DNA of 64,000 nt. It comes from Bacillus sp. ISL-55. Its GTDB lineage: Bacteria; Bacillota; Bacilli; Bacillales; Cytobacillaceae. Position 1 is the stretch's first letter; each line of letters opens with the position of its first letter. Shown in pieces: positions 17,449 to 25,638 of this stretch. The stretch lies in contig NZ_JAGGQU010000008.1 of NCBI RefSeq assembly GCF_018613155.1, positions 82,175 through 146,174 of the forward strand, in the 5' to 3' direction. Under the pieces are notes generated by a model. It did not search any database, was not told the origin of the DNA, and saw only the letters and a list, made by a program, of their open reading frames with translations. A program made the translations under genes and the position numbers.

Positions 17449-17700
17449 GGTTTAATAGACATTTTGTAGTGTGAATGGACCTGAAATGCCCAAGAACCAG
17501 GGTTTAATAGACATTTTGAAGTGCGAATGGACCTGAAATGTCCAAGAACCAGGGTTTAATAGACATTTTGAAGTGCGAATGGACCTGAAATGTCCAAGAA
17601 CCAGGATTTAATAGACATTTTGAAGTGCGAATGGAATTAAAATGTCTAAGAACCAGGGTTTAATAGACATTTTGAAGTGCGAATGGATCCAAAATGTCTA
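17449..17700. repeat. array A: 52-bp tandem repeat, about 4.8 copies
   Basis: Copies begin at 17449, 17501, 17553, 17605 and 17657, exactly 52 bp apart. Each starts GGTTTAATAGACATTTTG and holds two oppositely oriented arms, GACATTT and AAATGTC, with centres 26 bp apart, i.e. half a unit. The last two copies perfect the arm to AAAATGTCTA. The unit length is not a multiple of three and there is no ribosome site, so it is not coding. It fills most of the 384-bp gap between the maltose phosphorylase and beta-phosphoglucomutase genes. Confidence 0.9.
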
Positions 17701-17761
17701 ATATCACTACAACAATATGATTCGTGAAGTTATGTGTACGAATCTTGAAAGGAGTTTGAAC

Positions 17762-18430
17762 ATGACTAGACCACTAAATGCGTTTATTTTTGACCTTGAT
17801 GGCGTCATTACTGATACAGCTGAATATCATTTTTTAGCGTGGAAAGCACTTGCTGAGGATTTGGGCATTACTTTTACCCGTGAGGATAACGAGGAACTTA
17901 AAGGCGTCTCTCGGATGGATTCCCTCGAGAAAATTTTGGAGCTTGGCGGCCGCGCGGGGGACTTAACGGCTGAGGAAAAAGATGCATTGGCAGACAAGAA
18001 AAATGATCATTACCTTACGCTTATCCAGAACATCACAGCAGCTGATCTTTTGCCGGCGATCAAAGAGCTGATTACGGATATTAAAGCAAAGGGACTCAAG
18101 CTGGGCCTTGCTTCTGCAAGCAAGAATGCGTTCACCGTAATGGAGTCACTTGGAATGAAATCCGAATTTGATATTATCGTTGATGCGAAGACTGTCGTGA
18201 ACGGCAAACCGCATCCGGAAGTTTTTCTGCGCGCAGCGGAAATGCTTGGTGTTGAGCCAGAAGCATGCATTGGTGTTGAGGATGCTGCAGCAGGCGTACA
18301 GGCGATTAAATCCGCAGGAATGTTCGCTGTCGCTGTGGGGCCAAAGGAAAGCTTCGAGAATGCCGATATCGTCTATGCCAGCACGGCTGAGCTTTCTTTA
18401 GAAAGAATTCTAGAAGTATATAATGCATAA
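17762..18430 (+). CDS. pgmB: beta-phosphoglucomutase
   Basis: A 222-residue HAD phosphomutase. It begins IFDLDGVITDTAEYHFLAW, the beta-PGM signature with nucleophile Asp11 and acid/base Asp13. The cap-domain substrate loop RMDSLEKIL (about 45-55) discriminates it from simple phosphatases. SASKNA (motif II, about 117) and GVEDAAAGVQAIK (motif IV, about 170) complete the active site. It converts beta-glucose-1-phosphate, released by maltose phosphorylase, to glucose-6-phosphate. ATG at 17762 is chosen for GAAAGGAG at 17746-17753. The 384-bp repeat-filled gap from its partner gene is odd for an operon. Confidence 0.93.
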   Translation: MTRPLNAFIFDLDGVITDTAEYHFLAWKALAEDLGITFTREDNEELKGVSRMDSLEKILELGGRAGDLTAEEKDALADKKNDHYLTLIQNITAADLLPAIKELITDIKAKGLKLGLASASKNAFTVMESLGMKSEFDIIVDAKTVVNGKPHPEVFLRAAEMLGVEPEACIGVEDAAAGVQAIKSAGMFAVAVGPKESFENADIVYASTAELSLERILEVYNA

Positions 18431-18439
18431 CTATTATGG

Positions 18440-18473
18440 AACCCGGTCGCGAATGCGGCTGGTTTTTTACTAT
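18440..18473 (+). terminator. terminator of pgmB
   Basis: Imperfect stem AACCCGGTCGC (18440-18450) with GCGGCTGGTT (18455-18464), a GAAT loop and a T6 tract, 10 bp after the stop codon. Confidence 0.65.
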
Positions 18474-18485
18474 TTTTGGATCAAT

Positions 18486-18612
18486 GGGAGAATATTTGGG
18501 TTGAGTGAGAGATTACTTGCTTCTATTGAGAGATTTTTTCGATCCATCGAGAGAATAAAGCTTTTTATCGAGAGATTGACCGTATTATTCGAGAGATTAT
18601 TCCTACTCAGCA
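18486..18612. repeat. array B: 21-bp tandem repeat, six copies
   Basis: The motif CGAGAGATT (variants TGAGAGATT, CGAGAGAAT) recurs at 18507, 18528, 18549, 18570 and 18591, exactly 21 bp apart, with a degenerate copy at 18486. Bases between are T-rich and variable. It lies between the pgmB terminator and the terminator of the convergent gene. Read in one frame it gives a heptad of IER repeats, but there is no ribosome site or convincing start. Confidence 0.85.
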
Positions 18613-18644
18613 TTAAAAAAGCGATCACTCTGGGAGTGACCGCT
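18613..18644 (-). terminator. terminator of the minus-strand membrane protein gene
   Basis: On the minus strand, arms at 18634-18644 and 18620-18630 form an 11-bp stem with one mismatch around a CCA loop, followed by T6. The gene's TGA stop lies in the stem. Confidence 0.7.
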
Positions 18645-19686
18645 GCAATTCATGGTAAAAAACATCTGGTTCGTCGACATTCAGGACGATTCGGTTCACT
18701 TTGCGTTTAAAGCCATAGATAAATAGGGCATTTTGCGGCTCATGCAGCAGGATTTCAAACATCGGCTTTTCCTGGATCAAATCAGGCACTCTGGCATCAT
18801 AAAGTCCTTTTTGCTCTTTTTTGCTGAATTTTTCAGGCCCATCGTAATGTTTGATTTCCTTGATATTGCTTAAAGGCAGGTGCATTGAACTTGAAAATCC
18901 TGTCTGCAGTAAAAGATGGTCCTCTGTCAGCAAAAATGGTGACAGTCGTGTGGCTTGAAGCTCGGCCAGCATGAATAGAATGCCGTATATGTTCAAAATC
19001 AGCAGGATATAGGAAACAATAGGATTCCAGCTGTGCAGGAAGTAATGCAGGCCAGCCGATTCAATTGCGATGGCATGTATGATCATAATGTAGACAGCGT
19101 TCACACTTGTTTTTTTATGATAGGTAAAAGCCATGCCGTGATCGATTTGAACTTTCTTTTTCCATGAGAAGAGAGCGTAATGGAACATGGAAAATTCAGT
19201 GACAAGGATTCTGGCAGCAGTATGATCTGGAAGGCTTTTTTCTACAGCTTTTCGTATGTTGAAAAGAAAGAACGAATTTGTGCTGGCCAGTGTTTTATAC
19301 TCTTTCAGCAGTTTCGGAAGCCTGGTGATGACGGTATAGGCAATATATAGTTCAAACAGCAGGAATGCGCCTTCCGAAACAATCAATAGATAGGGCAGGA
19401 AGGGGTAATCCGATAGATGTTGCTGGGGGACGATGAAGTAGGCAGCGGCAAATCCAGCAAATATGACGATTCCCATATACTTTAGTGCATATCTTTTGCG
19501 AATGATCATGAAGTATGTCAACAGAGGCAAAATGATTAACAGGTCCAGCAGTGAACCGATGACAGCGCCATCAGGTACTGGCCCGAACATCGATGTACGG
19601 TAAAGGATGTAATTCGTTGTTAGAATCAAAGAGGCTAAAATTACATAAAGCAGTAATCTTGGTTTTTTTACGAATGTATTTGTCAT
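18625..19686 (-). CDS. polytopic membrane protein, unrecognised family
   Basis: A 353-residue protein with about seven hydrophobic helices in the first 260 residues (PRLLLYVILASLILTTNYIL at the start, LLDLLIILPLLTYFMII, YILLILNIYGILFMLAEL). It ends in a soluble tail of about 100 residues (LLTEDHLLLQTGFSSSMHL...) that looks beta-rich, like a bacterial PH-type domain. ATG at 19686 is chosen because GAGGTGGA precedes it. I cannot name the family; some Bacillus relatives carry dubious oxygenase names. Possibly an envelope or stress membrane protein. Single gene. Confidence 0.7.
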   Translation of the reverse strand: MTNTFVKKPRLLLYVILASLILTTNYILYRTSMFGPVPDGAVIGSLLDLLIILPLLTYFMIIRKRYALKYMGIVIFAGFAAAYFIVPQQHLSDYPFLPYLLIVSEGAFLLFELYIAYTVITRLPKLLKEYKTLASTNSFFLFNIRKAVEKSLPDHTAARILVTEFSMFHYALFSWKKKVQIDHGMAFTYHKKTSVNAVYIMIIHAIAIESAGLHYFLHSWNPIVSYILLILNIYGILFMLAELQATRLSPFLLTEDHLLLQTGFSSSMHLPLSNIKEIKHYDGPEKFSKKEQKGLYDARVPDLIQEKPMFEILLHEPQNALFIYGFKRKVNRIVLNVDEPDVFYHELQRSLPE

Positions 19687-19883
19687 TATTATCCACCTCG
19701 ATTTTATTATAACTGAATTCATAGTGCCAAAGTAGTAATTTTAAGGTGTTCGACAAAACTAGTGTTAGTAAAAATATTGAGAAAATTACTTAAGAAAATA
19801 GTGCCGGGAATAAACCAGATTACACCACCTTTAAAAAGGGAAACATGCAATTATGATACTTTTTGAAAGGACGGTGGATCGGT

Positions 19884-20783
19884 ATGTACGATTGTCTTAT
19901 AGTTGGAGGCGGAATTGCCGGGCTCCAGGCGGCGATACAGCTTGGGCGGTACGATCATAATGTGATGGTTTTGGATGCTGGTGACGGCCGGTCGGCGATT
20001 TGCCAGAGCTACCATAATATCCTTGGCTATCCGGATGGAGTAAGCGGACCTTACTTAAGAGAAGTCGGCCGTAAGCAGGCAGCGCAATATGGTGTTGAAT
20101 TTGTGATTGGCAAGGCTGAGAGTGCCGAAAAGATAGAGAATAGATTCGAAGTAAAGGCAGAGAGCGGCGACACATACAGGGCGAAAACATTGCTTCTGGC
20201 CACAGGAGTCATGGATCGGATTCCGCCATTTCCGGAGCTGATGCCTACGCTTGGCATCAGTGTGTATATATGTCCCGACTGCGATGGTCATGAAGTGAAA
20301 GGCAAGTCCACCATCGTGATGGGTTCGGGCAATCCTGGTGCCAACATGGCACTGACCTTGAACTATTTTACAGATGAGCTCACGTATGTGAATCATGAAA
20401 ACAAAGAAGTCGATGAGGAAATAATGGTTGAATTGAGGGAAAAAGGCATTAAGTATGTCGAGGGGCCGATTGAAAAGGTGCTCGCAGACGGACCTGACTT
20501 CAGGGGAGTTGAGCTCGCGAATGGTGAGAAGCTCACTTCAGAACGCGGTTTCATAGCCTTCGGCGGCAATGAAGTGAAATCGCAGCTCGCACAGCAGCTT
20601 GGCGTCGACCTTCATAAAAACAAGCATGTCCTAGTCGATCCGCGAACCAAAATGACCAATGTCGAGAACGTCTGGGCAGCTGGGGACCTTGTCGCCCATT
20701 CCGAGCAAACGACCATTGCGATGGGAGACGGCATGCAGGCCAGCATTTGGATTCATAAGACACTTTTAGCGGATAAGGGATAG
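19884..20783 (+). CDS. FAD/NAD(P)-dependent disulfide oxidoreductase, thioredoxin-reductase-like
   Basis: A 299-residue flavoprotein. The FAD site is IVGGGIAGLQAA at the N-terminus and the NAD(P) site is VMGSGNPGANMA (about 150). A redox CPDC (Cys130, Cys133) sits in ICPDCDGHEVKG, exactly where thioredoxin reductases carry CATC. VWAAGDLVAH near the C-terminus is the second FAD contact. It lacks the AhpF N-terminal domain. It is not a close match to TrxB (CATC/CAIC) and may be a dedicated dithiol or bacillithiol-linked reductase. ATG at 19884 is preferred; TTG at 19863 is in frame but lacks a ribosome site. Confidence 0.85.
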   Translation: MYDCLIVGGGIAGLQAAIQLGRYDHNVMVLDAGDGRSAICQSYHNILGYPDGVSGPYLREVGRKQAAQYGVEFVIGKAESAEKIENRFEVKAESGDTYRAKTLLLATGVMDRIPPFPELMPTLGISVYICPDCDGHEVKGKSTIVMGSGNPGANMALTLNYFTDELTYVNHENKEVDEEIMVELREKGIKYVEGPIEKVLADGPDFRGVELANGEKLTSERGFIAFGGNEVKSQLAQQLGVDLHKNKHVLVDPRTKMTNVENVWAAGDLVAHSEQTTIAMGDGMQASIWIHKTLLADKG

Positions 20784-20795
20784 TTTATTCGTCTT

Positions 20796-20925
20796 GAGCA
20801 AGGTTTTATTCCATGTTGGGAGCGATATAATCCTTGTTTAGAGCGGTTTAATCCCTGTTGTGGGTTCAGCTTAATCCTCGTTGAGAGCGATATATTTCCC
20901 GTTGAAAGCGATATAATCCTTGTCA
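20796..20925. repeat. array D: degenerate 21-24-bp tandem repeat, about six copies
   Basis: The motif GAGCGATATAATCCTTGTT and variants (GAGCAAGGTTTTATTCC, GAGCGGTTTAATCCCTGTT) recurs from 20796 with spacing of 21-24 bp. The last two copies (about 20885 and 20906) are 21 bp apart. It begins 13 bp after the stop of the flavoprotein gene and ends at the shared terminator. Confidence 0.75.
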
Positions 20926-20934
20926 GGCATAATG

Positions 20935-20969
20935 AAAGCCGCCACTCAATCTGCAGTGGCGGCTTTTTC
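20935..20969. terminator. hairpin terminator
   Basis: Perfect 12-base arms AAAGCCGCCACT (20935-20946) and AGTGGCGGCTTT (20955-20966) with an 8-base loop and T tract, between convergent genes. Confidence 0.85.
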
Positions 20970-22505
20970 CTATTCCAGGTCTAATTTTTTCAATGGCAGT
21001 TCAGCTGGTCCTTCTATGACATCTCCTTTGTAGGAGAAGCGGGAGCCGTGGCATGGGCAGTCCCAGGTGTTATCGCCATTGTTCCAGTTGAGTTCGCAGC
21101 CCATGTGGGTGCAAGTTGTATCGACGACGTGCAGCTTGCCGTTTTCGTCGCGGTACGCTCCTGCGCGCTTGCCATTAACTGTTACGACTGCCCCTTCTTC
21201 CTTCACCAGGCTCTCCGGATCCGTCGATGGCCGATCCAGTTTCCCTTTAACCAGTTCCTTTGCGACCAGGGCATTATCAGTTACAAACGTCGCCACATCC
21301 GGCTTGGCATGGAATCTTTGCGGTTCGAATAATTCCACATATGGATTATCTTTCTTCAAAACAAGATCGGACATGAGAAGCGCGGCATTGATGCCGTTGC
21401 TCATCCCCCATTTCCGGTATCCGGTAGCAACAAAGATATTTTCCGTGCTCGAAGAATATTTGCCGACAAAAGGGATTTTATCAAGGGTAGTCGGGTCCTG
21501 CGCGCTCCAGCGGAAAGGAATTTCCTTTACCCCGAACGTTTGCACAGCGAAAGCCTCTAGTGCCTCGTAATACTGGTGTGTGTTTTCTTCCTGTCCGGTA
21601 ATATGGCTGTCTCCGCCAAACAGCACGAGCTTCTCGCCGTTCCAGTCGGTATACCGCAGGGAGCGTGACGGTGTCTCAGCATTGATATACATTCCTCCCG
21701 GGAACTCTTTTTCCGTCCTGACAGCAAGTACATATGAACGGTTGACCTGCATCCTTGAAAAATAGAACCCTTTTAAATCGTAAAACGGGAAGTGGGTACT
21801 GATGATCATCTGCTTGCAGCGAACCTTATGGCCGTCCCTTGTCGTGACGACAGGTTCAGAGCCTTCTTCCATATCGACTGCGGTTGTATTTTCAAAAATC
21901 TGTCCGCCCATTTCTGTAAAACGCTCCACAAGATGCTTAAGAAATTTCAGCGGATGGAATTGAGCCTGGTTGCGCATGACAATCGCAGCTTTTGCTTCTA
22001 TTGGAATCGGCACTTCTGAAACATACTCGCTGCCCACCACGCCAAGTTTTTCATAGGCCTTGAATTCTTTTAGGAGCTTTTCCATTTCCTTGTCGGAATT
22101 CGTGTAGATATAGGCATCCTCTTCGGTAAAATCACAATCAATCTGCTGCTCTTTCACGATCTTCTTAACAAATTGCATCGCATCGTAATTGGCCTGGTAG
22201 TAAAGGCGCGCTTTTTCCTCGCCAAAATGGCTGATCAGCTCGTCATAAATCATGCCATGTTGTGCGGTCACCTTTGCCGTTGTATGTCCGGTTGTGCCAT
22301 TCAAGATCGTGCCGGCCTCAATCACGGCCACCTTTGCTCCGGCTTTGGCCAGCAAGTATGCTGAAGTCAAACCTGTAATCCCGCCGCCAATGACTGCGAC
22401 ATCCACCTGAAAATCCTCCTGCAGCTTTGGAAAAGAAGGAAGTTCGGCTGTTTTACGCCAGTAAGGCTCAGGAAAGCGAGGCAGCTTTGAAGTGAAATCG
22501 TTCAT
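20970..22505 (-). CDS. FAD-dependent oxidoreductase with C-terminal Rieske [2Fe-2S] domain (YhfW-like)
   Basis: A 511-residue two-domain protein. Residues 1-390 are a DAO/GlcD-type flavin amine oxidase fold with FAD motif VAVIGGGITGLTSAYLLAKA near residue 40. Residues about 430-511 are a Rieske domain with ligands Cys465/His467 (CTHMGC) and Cys483/His486 (CPCHGS); Cys470 and Cys485 can form the stabilising disulfide. The pairing suggests electron passage from a small reduced substrate through FAD to the cluster. B. subtilis YhfW has the same architecture and no proven substrate. ATG at 22505 follows AAGGAGG; in-frame codons upstream lie inside the ribosome site. Single gene. Confidence 0.88.
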   Translation of the reverse strand: MNDFTSKLPRFPEPYWRKTAELPSFPKLQEDFQVDVAVIGGGITGLTSAYLLAKAGAKVAVIEAGTILNGTTGHTTAKVTAQHGMIYDELISHFGEEKARLYYQANYDAMQFVKKIVKEQQIDCDFTEEDAYIYTNSDKEMEKLLKEFKAYEKLGVVGSEYVSEVPIPIEAKAAIVMRNQAQFHPLKFLKHLVERFTEMGGQIFENTTAVDMEEGSEPVVTTRDGHKVRCKQMIISTHFPFYDLKGFYFSRMQVNRSYVLAVRTEKEFPGGMYINAETPSRSLRYTDWNGEKLVLFGGDSHITGQEENTHQYYEALEAFAVQTFGVKEIPFRWSAQDPTTLDKIPFVGKYSSSTENIFVATGYRKWGMSNGINAALLMSDLVLKKDNPYVELFEPQRFHAKPDVATFVTDNALVAKELVKGKLDRPSTDPESLVKEEGAVVTVNGKRAGAYRDENGKLHVVDTTCTHMGCELNWNNGDNTWDCPCHGSRFSYKGDVIEGPAELPLKKLDLE

Positions 22506-22685
22506 TAACAATCCTCCTTAAAAATCTTAATAATAACTAATTTTTCCTGTATTGATAAAAAACATGCTTTTTTCTTTTACCCGCTTGAAAAAAGGAATAG
22601 ACAAGTTTTTACCAAGTTGAGCGGATTGGCTAAGATGGTGATGGCTGCATGGTAAAATAAAAACATCAATGATTGGAGGGCCAAT

Positions 22686-24026
22686 ATGGATATTACAGTT
22701 GTCGGGACAGGCTATGTTGGCCTTGTCACGGGAGTTTGTTTTGCTGAAATTGGATACAATGTGACCTGTTTTGATATAGATGATCAAAAAATCAGTACTC
22801 TTTCAAAAGGGAGATGCCCGATTTATGAGCCGGGACTTGAAGAGGTGCTGAATAGGAATCTTAATGAGGGAAGGCTTCATTTTACAGCTGACTTAAAATC
22901 GGCCTTTGCAAGGGTGGCCTATATTTTCGTCGCGGTTGGGACGCCTGAAAACGAGGATGGCTCGGCTAATTTAGACTATTTAGAAGCGGCGGTTGCTGAT
23001 ATCGGAGCCAATTTGACCAGGGATGCTGTCGTTGTCATTAAAAGTACCGTGCCGGTTGGGACAAATGAGCGGATAGATCAAATGCTCCAGGACATCATTC
23101 CGGACAATATTCAGGTGAAAGTTGTTTCAAATCCTGAGTTTCTGCGTGAAGGGTCTGGCATTCTTGATACGTTCCATGCTGACCGGATTGTGATCGGCAC
23201 GGATGACCGTGAAGCGGGCGGTGCGGTTGCGAGTATTTATGAACCTTACGGCAGGCCGATTATCCAGACAGATATCCGCAGTGCAGAGCTCATCAAATAT
23301 GCCTCCAATGCCTTTTTAGCTACGAAAATCAGTTTCATAAATGAGGTTGCTAACCTGTGTGAGCACACAGGAGCAAATATTGAAGACGTGTCAAAAGGAA
23401 TGGGCATGGACGAGCGGATCGGCAGCCAATTTTTAAAAGCGGGGATTGGCTATGGCGGTTCATGCTTTCCGAAGGATACAAAGGCACTGGAAAAGCTGAC
23501 AGAGTACTATAACTATGATTTTAAAATTCTGCGTTCCGTGATTGAGGTGAACAGCAGGCAGAAACAGCAGCTATTTTTAAAAGCGAAGAAGATGTTAGGG
23601 AGCATGCGGGGAAAGAGGGTGGCGGTGCTTGGGCTTGCATTTAAGCCGCACACTGATGACATCCGTGAGGCACCCGCAATGGAGCTGATCGCCCAGCTTC
23701 TTGAGGAACAGGCTGACATTTCCGTGTATGACCCAGCAGCCGTTGAAAAAGTAGAGGAGTTATACGGCAGCCTGCTGTATTACGCTGATTCCGTGGATAT
23801 GGCGATTAAAGGAGCGGATGTTGTCTTCATCATGACCGAGTGGCCGCAAATTACTGAATATGATTTAGAACGCTACCCATTACTCACGCGGGAGTCGGTT
23901 GTTTTTGACGGAAGGAATTGCTATGACTTGGCCGAAGCGGAGGCTGCTGGCTTAACGTACATTTCTGTCGGCAGGAGGGCTGTTAACGTAAAATGGAACC
24001 TGGATAATTCAGGATTTCAGGGCTGA
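22686..24026 (+). CDS. ugd: UDP-glucose 6-dehydrogenase
   Basis: A 446-residue UDP-glucose/GDP-mannose dehydrogenase family enzyme. It has an N-terminal NAD site VVGTGYVGLVTGVCFAEIG, catalytic Cys260 in GYGGSCFPKDTKAL, and a C-terminal UDP-binding domain (LAFKPHTDDIREAPA, about 320). It oxidises UDP-glucose to UDP-glucuronate, the precursor for teichuronic acid or acidic polysaccharide. The conserved Lys of EGSGILDTFHADRIVIG-type context and the length fit UDP-glucose enzymes (TuaD/YwqF in B. subtilis). No glycosyltransferase or polysaccharide genes are next to it. A GGAGGG ribosome site precedes the ATG. Confidence 0.92.
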   Translation: MDITVVGTGYVGLVTGVCFAEIGYNVTCFDIDDQKISTLSKGRCPIYEPGLEEVLNRNLNEGRLHFTADLKSAFARVAYIFVAVGTPENEDGSANLDYLEAAVADIGANLTRDAVVVIKSTVPVGTNERIDQMLQDIIPDNIQVKVVSNPEFLREGSGILDTFHADRIVIGTDDREAGGAVASIYEPYGRPIIQTDIRSAELIKYASNAFLATKISFINEVANLCEHTGANIEDVSKGMGMDERIGSQFLKAGIGYGGSCFPKDTKALEKLTEYYNYDFKILRSVIEVNSRQKQQLFLKAKKMLGSMRGKRVAVLGLAFKPHTDDIREAPAMELIAQLLEEQADISVYDPAAVEKVEELYGSLLYYADSVDMAIKGADVVFIMTEWPQITEYDLERYPLLTRESVVFDGRNCYDLAEAEAAGLTYISVGRRAVNVKWNLDNSGFQG

Positions 24027-24107
24027 GCCTGAAGAGACCGGGATTGAATCGTCCACCTTCCATAAGGTAAAATTATCCTAAATACCTTCAAGTAAGGAGG
24101 AACCAGG

Positions 24108-24587
24108 ATGGCGAAGGTTAAAACGAACGCGATGAGAATTCTAGATACGCAGAATGTCCCGTATGAGATTCTTACGTATGATTCAAAGGATGGCAAGATT
24201 GATGGTGTTGCCGTAGCGGGGAAGATTGGCCGCGATGCTTCACAGGTATATAAGACACTGGTTGTTGTAGGTTCCAGCAAGGATATATACGTTTTTGTCA
24301 TCCCGGTGGAAGCTGAGCTGGATATGAAAAAGGCTGCACGGGAAGCCGGGGAAAAGAATGTGGAAATGCTTCCTGTCAAGGACATCCAGAAATTCACCGG
24401 CTATATCCGCGGCGGCTGTTCGCCGGTTGGAATGAAGAAGAATTATCCGACATTTTTGGATGAGAGCGCCCGGGAGCTTGAGACCATCATCGTCAGTGCA
24501 GGGAAAATCGGTTTCCAGGTCGAATTGGCACCTGACCAATTGGTCAGTGCCATTGCGGGGAAATATGCAGACCTGGTGAAAACATAG
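24108..24587 (+). CDS. ybaK: Cys-tRNA(Pro) deacylase, YbaK/EbsC family
   Basis: A 159-residue single-domain editing protein. Family marks are TNAMRILDTQNVPYEILTYD at the N-terminus, DASQVYKTLVVVG with the conserved Lys, and GYIRGGCSPVGMKK, the substrate-pocket loop. The enzyme hydrolyses cysteine mischarged onto tRNA-Pro in the cytoplasm. The ribosome site AAGGAGG is good. The gene stands alone after ugd. Confidence 0.92.
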   Translation: MAKVKTNAMRILDTQNVPYEILTYDSKDGKIDGVAVAGKIGRDASQVYKTLVVVGSSKDIYVFVIPVEAELDMKKAAREAGEKNVEMLPVKDIQKFTGYIRGGCSPVGMKKNYPTFLDESARELETIIVSAGKIGFQVELAPDQLVSAIAGKYADLVKT

Positions 24588-24604
24588 ATTTTTTGCCTAA
24601 TAGG

Positions 24605-24835
24605 GTCAGCGTTCCGACTGGTACGTGTGTGAGAGCGGAAAAGCTGTCAAGAAAACGCTGGAATCGTGACAGGTTTGGGTGTGAGAGCGGAAAAGCTGTC
24701 AAGAAAACGCTGGAATCGTGACAGGTTTGGGTGTGAAAGCAGAAAAGCTGTCAAGAAAACGCTGGAATCGTGACAGGTTCACGTGTGAAACCCGAAAAGC
24801 TGTCACGATAGGTCATGAATTAAGACAGGTTCTTG
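24605..24835. repeat. array E: 52-bp tandem repeat, about four copies
   Basis: Copies start at 24627, 24679, 24731 and 24783 (GTGTGAGAGCGG or variant), exactly 52 bp apart, with half a copy before the first. Copies two and three are nearly identical; the fourth has diverged. Each unit holds CTGTCA and TGACAG arms with centres 23 bp apart. It begins about 18 bp after the ybaK stop and reaches almost to the terminator of the convergent lipoprotein gene. Confidence 0.9.
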
Positions 24836-24861
24836 AGGAACAGCATAATAATTCAGCAATA

Positions 24862-24890
24862 AACAGCCTCCGCGATAAGCGGGGGCTGTT
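24862..24890. terminator. hairpin terminator
   Basis: Arms AACAGCCTCCGC (24862-24873) and GCGGGGGCTGTT (24879-24890) give a 12-bp stem with one G-T pair and a GATAA loop, at the end of the nos operon. Confidence 0.7.
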
Positions 24891-24900
24891 CTCATACAAT

Positions 24901-25632
24901 CTATTCTAGCTCAGCTGCGTTGATTTTAATCTCCAAACTGGCGATTTGCGATTGATAGAGTTCTTCATAGCTCTTGGCTGTGTCATAGGCGATCTCTTTT
25001 TCAGTAGCATTAGGCTTTTCTTTGACGACATCGTCCTTAAGAGTTTCGTAAATTTGCAATGTGAGCAGCTTTTCGGTGAAGTAGTTGTTCAGCCGGTTCT
25101 GGTAGGCATCTGCAGGGAAGTCAGAGACAAGCTGTGAGGCCGCTTCATTCTGTGCGACTTTGGTTGTGAATTCTTCAACGGTCTTTCTCACCTGAGCAGT
25201 TTCTACGTCCAGTCCTTTTTCCCTGGCAAGCAGGTACATTGTATGCTGCTCCATCATTTTTGATAGATTGACGTTGAAGTTATCATGATACTTTAACTGA
25301 TCATCCCAATAGGCGAGTTTCTCCTTCAGTTCCTCGCCCTGCAGACTCTTTTCATCGACAGCACGGTTCAGCTCGATATCAACCTTGTTCATCAGCTGAT
25401 AAAATTGCAGGTCTTCATAGGAAAGCACCTTACCGTTGATGGTGGCGACTTTGTCATCAGCCTGAAATCCGTCATTCGAGCTTTCCTCAGCGCCTTGCTC
25501 ACTCGAGTTGTCCTCAGCGTTTTGCTCACTTGAACTTCCCCCAGCCACAGGTTCCTGTTTCTCTTGCTTGCAGCCCCCAAGAATCATACCGCCCACCAGC
25601 AGCAATAGTATCAGAAGTGTTTTAAGTTTCAT
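24901..25632 (-). CDS. lipoprotein with SurA-like N-terminal domain, last gene of the nos operon
   Basis: A 243-residue exported lipoprotein. The signal peptide ends in lipobox LGGC with Cys20. An acidic Ser/Glu-rich linker (25-55) follows, then a SurA/PrsA N-terminal-type helical region beginning VATINGKVLSYEDLQFYQLM. No parvulin PPIase domain is present, so it would be a chaperone-like protein only. It starts 6 bp after the YtkA-like lipoprotein gene, and both follow nosF, so it is likely co-transcribed with the N2O reductase genes. It may help fold or hold an exported Nos component. The role is inferred from position. Confidence 0.75.
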   Translation of the reverse strand: MKLKTLLILLLLVGGMILGGCKQEKQEPVAGGSSSEQNAEDNSSEQGAEESSNDGFQADDKVATINGKVLSYEDLQFYQLMNKVDIELNRAVDEKSLQGEELKEKLAYWDDQLKYHDNFNVNLSKMMEQHTMYLLAREKGLDVETAQVRKTVEEFTTKVAQNEAASQLVSDFPADAYQNRLNNYFTEKLLTLQIYETLKDDVVKEKPNATEKEIAYDTAKSYEELYQSQIASLEIKINAAELE

Positions 25633-25638
25633 GTTGGA

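Noticed and set aside
17449-17700. Series of rho-independent terminators
   Set aside because: The arms are only 7-10 bp with about 20-base loops and no T tract follows any of them.
18423-18710. A plus-strand frame encoding SIERFFRSIERIKL-like heptads
   Set aside because: It is the translation of the 21-bp array B, starts on the end of pgmB without a ribosome site, runs through two terminators and into the antisense of the next gene.
20055-20396. Long minus-strand frames inside the flavoprotein gene (and similar antisense frames elsewhere, e.g. 48457-48861, 21067-21570, 54393-54881)
   Set aside because: They mirror strongly conserved genes on the other strand, lack ribosome sites and show no recognisable protein family.
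24718-24909. A short plus-strand frame in array E
   Set aside because: The 52-bp unit rotates the frame at each copy, and the frame has no ribosome site or family resemblance.
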